In this document: one piece after another, positions 1 to 10,800 of the stretch | Position numbering within the stretch: position 1 is the first letter of the stretch | Layout: every line of letters starts with the position of its first letter | NCBI GenBank assembly: GCA_002633005.1 | Contig: NMRA01000180.1 | Location: 323,699 to 370,849, forward strand | Direction of reading: 5' to 3' | DNA length: 47,151 nt | DNA from: Phoronis australis | Taxonomy: Eukaryota > Phoronida > Phoronidae | Program-made: the position numbers and the translations under genes | Notes under the pieces: model-generated | Databases searched by the model: none | The model's input: only the letters and a program-made list of their open reading frames with translations | Told to the model about the DNA's origin: nothing

Positions 1-912
1 ACGGTGATTTGATTGAATTGAAATTTGGTGAGCGGTTGCAAAAGATATAAAAGAAGAATAAAGAACACATTTCATAAGAAAAAATAACTTACCTTTCAAA
101 ATACAAGCAGTCAAACAGGAGCGAAAAATTCCCCCAACTTCTCACCAGTGACATGCTTTGACAAGAATGAAAATTCAACAAAGAAAATGACGTATGCCCA
201 GAAGAATTTACGGTCTACGTCATCAATAATGTGGTTCCCCGTTTTCTTGGTTTCTGGAGGAGAGAGAGTGGAAATACTAAAGCCACCGTAAAACAATGGC
301 TGTCTAATCGATAATCGCCATTACGCAACATCTGGGAAAAGCCAATCAGCGTTGAGATAAGACTTTGTCACAATGTCACGTCCCTACAGGCCCTGGAACA
401 AAGCTGTGTGAATTACAAATATTTATTGTGTAACATTGTTACAATTTCATTTTTGTTGGTTAATACATGTGCTTATGATTATGAGCTGATTCGTGCGGTA
501 ATCTATTTAAACAAACATCAATACTAATTCCAACAAAAAATCAGCTGATGCGACTGTGTAAGTCACTAAGTAAGTGCAACACGGGAAAATCAGCTGAGCC
601 TGAAGACGTTTCTGGCGTTAATAACTCATAACATGTCTGAATTATCTTGTGAATGTTTTAAATGACATGACAGAGAACAGTATACGCATTTTATTTTTAC
701 AAGTCTTAAAAACTCCAAACAATCAAGCAATTCGACTCATTACTTTATCAAATCCTGAAACGAGGGAACGACCGCTCCGTAGGAGACTACGTAAAACCGG
801 AAGTTTTCTATCCTGCGTGTGCAGCGCCCTCTCATCGTTAGTGCTTATGTCCCGTGGCCCGCGACATGCGCAACGCGCTCTAACGGGAGTTGGCAGTCCC
901 TATCTATAGTCT
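1..912. other. no supported gene
   Basis: Only short ORFs without recognisable domains or good splice context occur here. A GC-richer patch around 760-905 carries an ORF on the plus strand, but its predicted protein resembles nothing I know. I see no RNA gene or clear element boundary. Confidence 0.5.
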
Positions 913-1260
913 ATGGTTCTACTTACTTTACTTACCCTCTGGCAGACGACCATTTCTAGGCTGATCAAAATGCCTAGTCCAATCACAGCCACACATCTCA
1001 AGCTAGGAACCTTACTGGTTCCTAATCCTACGCTAAAGCAACTAGGATCAGTCATTTCACTTATTTTTCACTGCGTGGGTTATGTTTTTGAAAACTCTGG
1101 TGTGATGCTTTTCCTTTTAAGGCTTGTAGAATAGAAGCCTTCAGGCAGCGCTCGCTCGAATGTTCCAGAACTTGCGTCTAGATCTGTAACCGCTCCGGGA
1201 CCGAGGCTGAGGGGAATTCCTCGAGTCACAACTGACCTACTTTTGATAAAACTCTTCAGA
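913..1260 (+). repeat. dispersed repeat, copy 1 (partner at 21406-21730)
   Basis: This stretch aligns by eye, in the same orientation, with 21406-21730. Shared landmarks in order are a CACATCTCA block, an AGCAACTAGG block, a TCACTTATTTTTCACT block, a GAATNTTCCAGAA block and GAGGGGAATTCC. The short ORFs over both copies share a V-I-S-L-I-F-H core but are otherwise too diverged to call a protein. It could be an old transposon fragment or a segmental duplicate. Confidence 0.5.
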
Positions 1261-1362
1261 ATCTGAAGTTATGAAATTTAGAAGTCAGGTCAAGTCGACA
1301 GACGAGAAAACATTAGCCACAGGCTAGTATACCGACAAATAAATACATAAGTTATAAAATAA

Positions 1363-1366
<4 letters not shown>

Positions 1367-1397
<31 letters not shown>
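1367..1397. repeat. (AT)n microsatellite
   Basis: An uninterrupted run of about 15 AT dinucleotides. Confidence 0.9.
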
Positions 1398-1401
<4 letters not shown>

Positions 1402-1713
1402 TAAAACAAATAGTTAAAATACTATAACAAGGTGTAGTATTTGTTTTAATTCCATAATGGCATAATCATTATGCCATTATGATAATGCAAGTCTGGCGGG
1501 AAAAAATCTTGCTGTGGCTGTGGCTTGCCTTAAGAGCAGCTGATCACAGATATATTTTGTAGCTGTAGGTCGAGGCAAGTCCGAACTATTTCAGAGTATA
1601 AGCATTTCCAGAGCCAGAGGGTACTCACATAACGTACTTGCAAGACGAAGCCGCGGCACCGTCACAAACGCGACCCAGCTAAATAACGTTTTACTCTTGC
1701 GACACCAAGCGAC

Positions 1714-1880
1714 CAGCCTCCCGTTCAGTAACGCTAGGACCTCGCTAAAAAGCAAGACTTCGTGAGAGTACGTGAGATATTGCCGTTCATTTTAAATGAG
1801 AACACGTGACTTTGACTAGGTTTTAGCTAGGTCCTAGCGTAGGTCCTAGCGTAGGTCCTACCGTCTACTGAACGCACGCC
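1714..1880. mobile_element. MITE-like repeat, GTTCAGTA/TACTGAAC family, copy 1
   Basis: The core 1723-1873 starts GTTCAGTAACGCTAGGACC and ends in the near-inverse ending TACTGAAC. Almost the same sequence, including the CAGCCTCCC left flank and GCACGCC right flank, recurs at 35832-35986. The right arm of this copy carries an extra repeat of the AGGTCCTAGCGT unit. The interior contains CGTGAGATATTGCCGT, which recurs in diverged relatives elsewhere in the window. Confidence 0.75.
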
Positions 1881-3001
1881 AGATGTCTTAGATGACATGC
1901 GCGTTAACGGAATTTCCTGCCTCTTCACAAGTGGAGGAATATTTTATACAGAAAGTAAACACCTGCGACGGAGGGCTTTGTTTGTTTTTGTTTTCAAGTC
2001 ACTGGCGGATCTACGGGAGGGAGGTTCAGTGTTTAAACCCCCCCCCTTGGGCCAGGACCCAAAAATGAAAAAATAAAAAAACGTCTCCAGCAAAGAAAAA
2101 CGCCACCGCCAGCCTGTCATGTAAATCTCAATTAAACCAAAAATTGAGGTAATAATTTTTTGCATTGTGAATTGCTGTTATGAAAATCAACGCATTTCTA
2201 GTCTTCGTTGCTCATCGGCAAAACGCGCGGAGATCAATTGTGCGCGCGCTTCCGTCGGCACTTCTGAATGAGTAGCGAAGCATTTTAGACAGTAGATCCG
2301 GCCACCGCTGAAAGAGCAGCTGATTTCTTTAGGTACTTAGCTTCTTTACTCTAAAATATGTTTTGATTTGATTAGGGGAAATACTGTGGTGCCGCAACCC
2401 TGATATTCAGTCGAATTGACATGCAAAGTACGTTTTTATCTCCATCTGTCATGCCGTGTCATTCTACTTTACATTCCACTCGAATTTGACTGGTAGTAAA
2501 GTTGTCTCGCGCAATATCATACAGTGTACATGCACACGTAATATTTTTGGAAAAAAACGTTTTCCGAAGAATTGCTATTGTGGCGGGCGCCGTGGAGATT
2601 CACTCTATCATGTTATGTCTATGAATGACCAAGGGGGCACTCACATTGACAAAGTGACCGCATTCGCGAACAGTGTACAGTACCAGAAACTTAGTGGAGG
2701 CTGTACTTTCACAACAAAGTCTTGCGGGACTTGTGCGATGTTCAATAGGCCTCCTAAGGAGCCCTAGTGCCGACCTCAACACCCGTAGACTACCGTCTTT
2801 CTACCTGCAATAAGCACCACTGCCGTTTTCTCATACTGATTTCCGCAGAAAGGCTCACCCGACGAAACGCCCATGCCCATGGGCATTTATTTGATGTTAG
2901 TACTTCGGGTTTCAAACGTTCAGACATTGGGACGTTTATTTCGAAAATTGCAAGAGATGCAAATAGGTCCTGGGATACATCGTCAAGGTTTGAAGTAGTC
3001 C

Positions 3002-3600
3002 ATGATGAACGGATCAAATTTAGTTGCGCATGCTGTAAGTCTTTTGAATGGACTTGGTAACCTCAGGGGGCTTAGTGCCAACTGAACTGCGAAACGAGAT
3101 GCTGACATTGTAGAGGCGTACAAGCTCATTGACACAGCAGATGACGAAGTGCAAGTGTTGGGAACAAACATCGAAGATGTCTGGGTAGAATGGTTCCAAG
3201 ACGAGCAAACCATTGGATCCGATATACAGATTCCTCGGCAGTCTAGAAAACAGAAAGATAGGACCAACGTTCCTGGAGAAACACCCAGGTAATAAGTTAT
3301 AATTCTACACAGTTTGTATATAATATCGGTTCTTTATGCTTGTGTACAATGAAAACGAAATAGAAATTATTTTTGGACATGCCAAATTTACCCAGTACAG
3401 CAAAGGGTCTAAGAGCGCACAGAAATTGATTCTGGTTTGTACTTCCACTTGAGTCTATCTGATTCATATCCAAAATCTATTTCACGTAGTGCGTAGTTAA
3501 ATATGTACTCTATACTTGTTTCTTCCAGTGAGTACTACATGAGAACGGTGCGAAAATCCTTCCTATACAACCTCTAGCACCAGTTGACCACCAGATGTGT
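3002..3600 (+). pseudogene. hAT transposase relic (ZMYM1-like C-terminal part)
   Basis: The frame through 3017 and 3101 reads NLVAHAVSLLNGLGNLRGLS, a TGA stop at 3080-3082, then DIVEAYKLID, a P-R-Q-S-R-K-Q block and NVPGETP. These correspond in order to the L-x-G-L/LQ, D-I-V-E-A-Y, P-R-x-x-x-R-Q and N-x-P-x-E-x-x-x-x-Y-Y landmarks of hAT transposases just before their dimerisation region. A GT at 3289 and an acceptor AG at 3527-3528 delimit an intron; joining 3288 to 3529 gives S-E-Y-Y-M-R-T in phase, followed by F-L-x-N-L and a TAG. Upstream coding has lost frame. At least two in-frame stops make it non-functional. Confidence 0.75.
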
Positions 3601-3679
3601 AAAATACACGTATGAGCAACAACTGGGGATTAAAAAGTGTCTAGAGAGAAGTTTTCAATTCACATTTTTTTGCAAAGTA

Positions 3680-3990
3680 CACTTTAGGTCTCGCGACGGA
3701 CCAGGTCAGCTTGATTTGTGTAGAAATTGAGTTTCAGTGTACTTCTGGTCCCTCGGCGAACTAGTCTTGTGATGTTTTTTACCAAAGTGTGCTTTGTAAA
3801 ACTATTATCTGTCAGTACTGTTTGGTTCCGCGCGATCGACTATTTTTATAGGGACAATAAGCACAGGTGTAGTTTTGGTCTCGTGACGGACCAGGCCAGC
3901 CTTTTCCTGTACTCTCAGTGTACACCTGGCCCCTCCGCGAACTGGTCCTGTATACCTTTTCACCACAGTGTACAGAATGTTTTGGTTTCC
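3680..3990 (+). repeat. two-copy direct repeat (about 190 bp) inside the hAT element
   Basis: Both copies share, in order, GGTCTCGNGACGGACCAGG, then CAGTGTAC, then TGGNCCCTCNGCGAACT, then CACAGTGTAC-like sequence. They lie between the transposase relic and the right terminus. Such subterminal repeats can be transposase-binding regions in hAT elements, but that role is inferred. Confidence 0.65.
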
Positions 3991-4528
3991 TGAAACTGTT
4001 TCCAGATGATTTGTTTCCTGATACATTTGACGTTTTCCAATTGTTGTCAACGTGATTCAGCTTAACAAAGTGATACTTAATTATTTATTGTCGCTTTTAA
4101 TAATACACTATGAGCCGAGAGCACCATCGTTCGCCAGTTTTTCTCGTAATGAGACAAAACACAGTTCAGGTCTTCGTTCTTAAACAGCTCGAGGCTGTCG
4201 CGATCATCTGATATTCAAGTTTTTACGTCCCGTCCGTGCTCCTTATGCTCTTGAATATTTGGTAGTTGTCTAAACCCCTGTATACACACCACACTTTTTT
4301 GTATGCTTAAAAGGTGTGTGTAAGCAGATGTTCCAACAGACATTTGTGCTGGTGGTGTGACTCATACCCAGATGTGCACAAATGTGGTTTCACGAAACTT
4401 ATGAGTCAAGTTCATGTGACAAAATCGAGTAGGGTTTTTAATTATCTAAAAAAAAACTCCGCGTCTCGAATTCGACTTTTGCGGGAATCCTAACCCCCCC
4501 CCTTACTGAAAACGTAGATCCGCCACTG

Positions 4529-6140
4529 CAAGTCGCACGAAATGAGGCACTGGTCAAGTGAGAGTAATTTAAATAAAGCTTCCAGGGCCCCAATGAACAG
4601 CGTGTTTGAGTGGCTGCATTAAAGACGTACTGCCGCAAGATTTGAACAGTCGATATTATCAGCGAGCACTTTATTTTTGTGTTCCGAACCTGCTGCACTG
4701 CAGCTGTATTCGATAATTTGTAAAGGTGTAAGCACAAATAGTCCAACTGAATGGCATTTATGCTTATGAAATACCTCGCATATTGCCTTATATTGCCTCT
4801 AAGATAAGTGAATGGCTTGTAAAATGCACACTTTACATAATCAGTCATGCACAGTTGGTCACAACTTTTAAGCTGATGTTTTGTCTATTTGACGTTGCGC
4901 GGTTGTCAAGCCTTGCATTTGAAAACACCATGTTCATCTAATGCCCCAATGATATGCGGTACGAACATAAACTAATTTGCAAATGTAAGGAACTGGCCGT
5001 ACTAATCCCAATGAATTCTGAAGGTGTTTCTTTAGTCAAGAGGCAGTCCTTGTTGGCAATGGAAATGTAATCCTATCATGGTAACAACCTTGTTACAAGA
5101 AGGTTTTATAAGCGTAAAATATGGTCTTATTCCAATTTCATTTTCTTACAGCTAAATGGTGTGTGCAATGATGAAGACTAAAATCAAAAATAGAATTTTG
5201 GCTAATTTCAACATTCTGAACCCCATAAAACTTTTTGTAACATAAGTATTGTATTTACTATAAGAGAAACAACATAGAATTTGTAGTTTGCTGTTGATTC
5301 ATTTTATTTTACATTGTTTCATGACAAATAAGTGTCATCTTTAAGGATCTGTATTTATAGACATACCATATTAGCATTGATAAGGCTTATCGTTCAAAGG
5401 AGGTACCTGCAGAATAAATAAAGTCTCAAAAAACTGAGGAGGAATAAAAACGGCCATTGAATAATTTGAAATAAAAGTCTCATGTGCACAGAGTAGCGGA
5501 CTATAGTTGGATATGGCATAACCTAACTTTTGAGAACCAGTTTGATGCTTATTATTCAGTGAAGAAAATAGTTCTCAAAATGCTCCATATCCGACTGTTA
5601 ATCCTATATTATCCATGTACAACTCTTCATTTTTCAACCTGTTGCAAATTTTGACATACATATTTTACAAATATTAGACTTACTAATTTAGAAAGACAAT
5701 GATGCCCACTACAGACAGTACAATTTCAGAAAAAATAGTTTTGCAATAAAAATAACTAAGTGCACAAAACTAAAGGAATGGCAAGTCAATTGGTAACTTG
5801 TTATTAAATAGGTGGAGATAATAGTTGAAAGCCCATTTGATTGACATCTCAAATAAAGTGAAACTTGTTTTTTTTATTGAACAACATTCTTTTCCTTGTT
5901 TGGTGTATGTTGCAAAAGAGGGCTTTGAGTAATGCATTCCGCAGTGATTGCTCAAGACAACCAACCATCTTCCAAATGAACAACGCTTCCCCTCAGAACA
6001 GAACATAAGTATTTTTATCCTATAATATAATTACAAATAATGTCATATGCCAAAACAACAGCAACACTGAGTACTGAGCAGGGATGTTAATTTTTATCAA
6101 GTATTGACTACTACTTAATGCAGAATATGCCAAAAACGAC
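4529..6140. other. no supported gene
   Basis: AT-rich sequence. A minus-strand ORF at 5770-6006 (78 codons, C/K-rich) is too isolated to call. A short imperfect inverted repeat around 5492-5620 (GGATATGG...CCATATCC) is a possible small MITE. Confidence 0.45.
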
Positions 6141-6145
6141 ATCAA

Positions 6146-6262
6146 TTATGTTGTTGTCAACACTTTCCAATCTTTTGAGCACTTTGGAAATAAACTGACA
6201 TCTAAAGTGATGTGGAAATAGTAAATAAGACCATTGGGTGGCACAAAATACAACTTATCCAT
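6146..6262 (-). CDS. possible terminal exon, unknown protein
   Basis: On the minus strand a strong acceptor (polypyrimidine tract ending TTTATTTCAG) leads into ATGGATAAG and 38 codons, M-D-K-L-Y-F-V-P-P-N-G through to a TAA stop. Immediately upstream, at about 6322, ACAG/GTATTT is a plausible donor, so 6263-6321 could be a very short intron. The next ORF upstream (6423-6834) lies in a different frame, so linking them needs an undetected splice or implies a frameshifted relic. I do not recognise the product. Confidence 0.3.
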   Translation of the reverse strand: MDKLYFVPPNGLIYYFHITLDVSLFPKCSKDWKVLTTT

Positions 6263-6422
6263 CTGAAATAAAAGAAGTACTGTAATCAATTGAAAATCAA
6301 GCTTTAAAATTAGTGAAATACCTGTACATAAGTTAACATTAAACAGCATTTTGTCAGTGTTTAGTAATAAACCCTGAATTCTTATTCCAAGTCCTTTGAA
6401 GTTTAAAACATCACCATATTCA

Positions 6423-6834
6423 TTAAATAGAGTAAAGTTTATGCTTTGCAATATTTGCCAAACCAGGTTTCTTGGAATTCAAGAAATCTTGCAGTTTTTT
6501 AATTGGAAAGTGAGACATACGAGACAAACAAGCATCTTCATGTTTTCCAAATGTAGAAGCTGTGATGGAATGCTCTTTAAGATGGTTGCGGAATTTTTGG
6601 AGATTTTTTAAAATAAAATTCACTCCGTCTTTATAACAATACATACATCTTTGCTTTCTATGCTTGGACTGAATGCGTTTGCTCAGGCTATCCTCATTAG
6701 TAAAACAGAACAGTGTTTTAGCACCTCCTAAGATACATGTGTCGCATACCTGCAATTCGGAAAGCATGTTTCGCATTGAATTGTGGAACAGTTGCAGAAA
6801 ACCAGTGATTTCTCCACAAAAAAACTCATCATGC
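6423..6834 (-). CDS. possible exon, unknown Cys/His-rich protein
   Basis: An open frame of about 137 codons on the minus strand. It contains V-C-D-T-C-I-L-G-G, then C-M-Y-C-Y-K-D-G, then N-L-Q-K-F-R-N-H-L-K-E-H and a later D-A-C. The spacing C-x2-C ... H-x4-H suggests a zinc-binding finger, though not a classical C2H2 one. There is no ATG at the open-frame start; TTGCAG/GTATGCGAC near 6729 is a plausible acceptor. A DNA-binding protein exon or a transposon-derived relic are both possible. No family is claimed. Confidence 0.33.
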
Positions 6835-7019
6835 ACAAGTACTCAGTCTTTACATTCACACGCAACGACCTGTGCATGGCCTTGACCAGATTGCGACTGG
6901 GGACTAGGCCTATAGCCCCCCCCCCCCTCCCTCCCCTCCATAGCAGCGCACTCCAGTTCCAGTGTTATACACCACTACTTGTGTGTGTAGAGCACTGGCG
7001 TAAAGTTACCACCATTCAA

Positions 7020-7890
7020 TTTTTCTGCGGCCTTCCCATCGCTCTACACTTAATTGCAATTATCGCAGAATTTTACATTTTGGTGGGCTTCTTGTTTGTG
7101 AACATCCTTTAAAGTTATACTATATACTTTCTCACAGCTGGTTCACACAAAATTATATTTTATAATAAGACATATTCTGTTTAAATAGAGTCACTTGACA
7201 GAGTCTAGACAGTTCCATCTCAACTGGCCCCAGCAGAGATGGTGGCCATCCCACTACGCGTTCCATGCGCCGGAACCTTTTCGGAAATTATGCCTCACGT
7301 TGATTAAACCAACAATCATGTTGCTATAAGTACCTGTCTGCGCGTAGAGGGGACACATTAAAAGCCACTTGATGTCTTAATTTCCTTCCAACTACAACAA
7401 ATGCTCCCGTAATCAAACTTTTCCTTTGAGCAGTCCTTCGTTCAGTTGCCCAAGTTGAGAACTGGTTCGCTCACGCCAGGAGATATGACGTCATGTCTCC
7501 CGGCTGTTCGAAAAAAGTTTGATTGTGGGAGAATCTATTCGAGCTGAGAAGCAACAGCTTGCAAAACCCGTGCGTGTGTGTGTGCATGCGTGTGCTGTTT
7601 AACGAGAAGTTAGTATTCAAAACAACTCAACGCCTGACAGAGGTTTGCACCCCTGAGTGCATTTAATGGCAGAGAAGAGGTTGGCAGTGGCACCCATAGT
7701 TCTAAGCCGATAACAAATCCCCCAATTAAGTTACATATTACATCTAGCCAAGTTGGAGTGGACTGGGATGTGAGAGCTATGTGTGTTCTGGGTCGTCAGT
7801 GTTGATGATTTTCCCGTCATCATGTTGTAGGGGAAGAAGGGCCTCCTCTTTGTCAAGTTTGTAATTGACTTTGTTCAACTCCCAAAAGCC
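7020..7890 (+). repeat. long dispersed repeat, copy 1 (partner at 28460-29325)
   Basis: This region aligns along almost its whole length, in the same orientation, with 28460-29325. Shared blocks include ACATCCTTTAAA, CTCAACTGGCCCCAG, GAGATGGTGGCCATCCCA, TGCCTCACGTTGATTAAACC, AGGAGATATGAC, a GT-rich run, and GTAATTGACTTTGTTCAAC. This copy carries a palindrome GGAGATATGACGTCATGTCTCC-like around 7480-7502 with a CRE-type core TGACGTCA, which the other copy has lost. No coding potential is evident. Confidence 0.75.
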
Positions 7891-7966
7891 TCGAGCTTTA
7901 CTTGCAATACATGATGATATCTCACGCACTTCGGAAGTCTTGTGAGTTCTTACCTTTCTCGAATCT

Positions 7967-8999
7967 CCAGGGCTGGGTCACTTGCATAAAACTTCAGTTA
8001 TCCGCTAGATAAGTTTGGTTGTTGGATGACGTCAGGTGCATTGTTCAACAATAACAACGTGGCGCGTGATAATAGCAGGGTCTGGAGTAATTCCATGGCC
8101 ACGCGTACTTCCCGGGGGCAAATACGATCGTCTAAACCCTTGGAGGCAGCACACGTATCCGCGGTGCAACTCCCCAGACCCGCGCCTTTAACCATCCATA
8201 CATGTTCCTGAAGTGTGGACTTTTCTGTCTGACAACGTCTGCAACTAGACCCTCGGAAGAAAGTGGAGTCGGATAGGGGTTGCTCCAGAAAATTCCACGC
8301 TGGGTGTACACACATCTGGTTTTATTATGAACAGTATGCCAAGCACTTTTACAGAATAATTCCTAAACGTGATTATCCACGTTTGGGAAATGTGTTGGCT
8401 GGCGACAGTAATATCAACACTGCCAGTCTCAAACAATCTGTTGAACAAACCCGACTGCTGACACCACGACAATTTTATAAGTCAAGACCTGTATAGTGAA
8501 GATCAAATGAAACAAGTAAGGTGGTCGCACTCTGTTTATTAAAATATATAAATATATAAATATATATAAATAAAAAGGTATAATGTTTTCAACAAGTATA
8601 CCTATAATAACTTATCATTGGAACGGACCTTTGAAAGCCCTAAGAAATGGGCAGCCAGAAACCAGCTCAACTGCCGACAAAAATAGATCACAAGTAGACT
8701 GGTACGCATTTACAGCCGGAATGAATAGAGTGAATGATGCATCAAACTATTCTGAAAACGTAATGAGAACCTTTAAAAACAACAAAATCTTACATCTGTA
8801 TAAGTCTGCCATGTACACAAAAACTGATCAAGTAAATAACACCTGGGCCCAGTTGCATAAAAGTTATACGCCGTATAGCAACAATGACGTCGCATTATCA
8901 CGCGTCACGTTGTTATTGTTGAACAATGCACCTGACGTCATGCAACAATCGAACTTATCCAGCGGATAACTTTTGAAGCTTTATGCAACTCAGCCCTGG
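7967..8999. mobile_element. inverted-repeat element(s), GTTGCATAAA family
   Basis: The left arm (about 7967-8080) and right arm (about 8880-8999) are near inverse copies over roughly 100 bp. Each begins CCAGGGCTG, then TTGCATAAA, GTTATCCGCT, TGACGTCAGGTGCATTGTTC and AACAATAACAACGTG. The right-hand part 8842-8999 is also a self-contained MITE of about 158 bp, because its left end CCTGGGCCCAGTTGCATAAA mirrors its right end. So this is either one 1 kb element or one full MITE plus a half copy. An ORF of 128 codons at 8583-8969 runs into the MITE and is not supported as a gene. Confidence 0.65.
8538..8576. repeat. AT-rich low-complexity tract
   Basis: A run of imperfect AAATATAT repeats. Confidence 0.8.
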
Positions 9000-9547
9000 T
9001 ATCCACCATTATGCCTCCCAGATTACAGTGTCAAATGACTGGCTCATTGTCAGTCCTGACCGTTAGTATTTCGAAACAAGTACAATGCCAAGTACGAAAT
9101 ACAACGACTATAACCTTTCGACGGAGCTTTTGACGCAGAAAACTCTCTTTTGGGTACCCCCGGCTCATCTTTTCCTCACCAAACGCAATATTTGGTGAAA
9201 GACGAATAGCCACGAAATTGTCACGTCTTTTCGAAACTATAGGAAGGTTCACACAATATGACACGAAAACTTGGCGCCAGGATGAAAAATCATCGGCCAC
9301 AATCGAAACAAGAACCGACACCTGAAAGGCGCGTGAACAGTTAGAAATCAGTGTGTTTACAAAACGCGATTTCAGATATAAGACGGACAATACTGAAGAA
9401 GACACCCAAAAGCTCGATCGCCACAACACTAACACGTGAATAATGGCTAAAACCCTGATTTGCAGGTAAAATCGTCAGTATCAGTGGAGTATCTGGATGT
9501 GGACTATCATGATGTGGCAAGTTTACCACAAAAATCAGTATCAATAC

Positions 9548-10800
9548 CTCAACCAGACCTATACTGTACTTTAACATTTAAGACTCAGAAGTATCTGTTT
9601 TGTACCTCAATAACCTATACTGCACTTAAACAGTTAAGACTCAGAGGTGTCTGTTTTGTACCTCAGTAACCTATACTGCACTTAACAGTTATGACTCAAA
9701 GGAACCTCAATTGTACCTATACTGTACTTTAACAGTTAAGACTCAGAGGTGTCTGTTTTTTACTTTAAAAGTATCTATACTGTACTTTAAAAGTTAACTA
9801 AGAAGTATCTGTTTTGTACTTTAATAGTATCTATACTGTTCTTTAACAGTTAAGACTCAAAGATATCTGTTTTGTACCTCAATGGTTCCTAAACTGTACT
9901 TGAGCAGTTAAAACTCGGAGGTAGGTGTTTTGTACCTGACTTGTACCATTGTTGTACCTCCAACAACTAGCCTCCACATAAATCTGTAATTCAATTTTAT
10001 CAATATCATACCTCAACATTTATCCTCTAATTTAAATATTTTGTATCTCAATCCTATCAATAATGTACCAAGACAGCTTGACTCCTTCATATAAATCCAT
10101 ACCTCAGTTGCATCAATACTGTATCACAACATTTAGCATCTACTGTATAAATGTGTACATGACAGTATCCAAAATGTATCTCAACTATTAGTCTCCAAGG
10201 CTTGGAATGACAAATGGCGAAAAACGCGGAAATTTTTACGGCCCGAAACAATCATGTGAGCCGCCATTGAGGAAATCCACCACGCTTTTCCCAGATACCC
10301 CGGCAATGTTGACAATTTACGTTCCTCCGAAACATAAAGAGCAACTTCCGCTTTTCGAGGTGAAAGTCGTCGGCAACACGGCGGTAAGACAGAAATTTGC
10401 CGCGGAAATTTTATATGTAATCAGATTTTTTTACGCGGAAATATAATAAAATAAGAAAGAACATTTGAAAAAAGTGTAAATCCGCGTTTCCGCGGAAAAT
10501 TCCAAGCCCTGAGTCTCTCCTGTATCAGGTAGTACCTGAATTGTGCCCATACTGGATCACAACAGTTACTAACTTCTACTGTGTAAATTTGTACCCCACT
10601 TGTAACAACACTGTACATCAACACACATAGTTTACATTTGTACTTCTGTTTTACTAGCCTCAACAGTTGGCTTATAATGCATCCTTAACTCAGCAGTAAG
10701 CCTCTTTTGCACCTCAACTTTTTCATCTTTATGCTTATGATAGTACCGTTAATGTACCACAGTGGTTAACTTCATCTGCAGTTCATCTTCTGTGCTCTTG
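9548..10800 (+). repeat. degenerate minisatellite, unit about 62 bp
   Basis: From 9548 to about 9965 six to seven units are visible, each with TCTGTTTTGTACCTCA, then CTATACTGTACTTTAA, then CAGTTAAGACTCAGAGG. Further copies decay through 9966-10195 and resume from 10512 to about 10800, recognisable by TGTACCTCA and ACTGTATCACAACA blocks. A transposon (10196-10511) splits the array, so the array is older. No coding role is seen. Confidence 0.8.
10196..10511. mobile_element. hAT-like MITE with 6-bp target duplication
   Basis: The element begins CAAGGCTTGGAAT and ends in the inverse of CAGGGCTTGGAAT. GCGGAAATTT-type sequence lies just inside each end. Perfect AGTCTC copies abut both termini (10190-10195 and 10512-10517). 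It interrupts the surrounding minisatellite. An 80-codon ORF inside has no recognisable domain. The CAGGG-type terminus suggests hAT; the 6-bp duplication is shorter than the typical 8. Confidence 0.8.

Larger units (their letters stand above)
2000..4528. mobile_element. hAT-type DNA transposon (about 2.5 kb, decayed)
   Basis: The left terminus reads CACTGGCGGATCTACG and the right terminus is the inverse of CAGTGGCGGATCTACG, one mismatch in 16. The 5-bp sequence CAAGT abuts both ends (1995-1999 and 4529-4533) and is read as the target-site duplication. A poly-C/poly-G tract follows each terminus. The interior holds a transposase relic at about 3002-3600 on the plus strand. Three shorter copies (22911-23057, 32938-33094, 43062-43238) share the GGCGGAT-type terminus and look like internally deleted relatives. 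A 5-bp duplication differs from the usual 8 bp of hAT elements but fits the hAT5-type group as I remember it. Confidence 0.82.

Noticed and set aside
8583-8969. 128-codon plus-strand ORF
   Set aside because: Its last third is MITE sequence and the rest matches no family I know.
9031-9435. 134-codon minus-strand ORF with a hydrophobic start
   Set aside because: No domain, no splice context, and it follows directly after MITE sequence; compatible with chance.
10207-10446. 80-codon ORF in a repeat region
   Set aside because: It lies wholly inside a non-autonomous hAT-like MITE.
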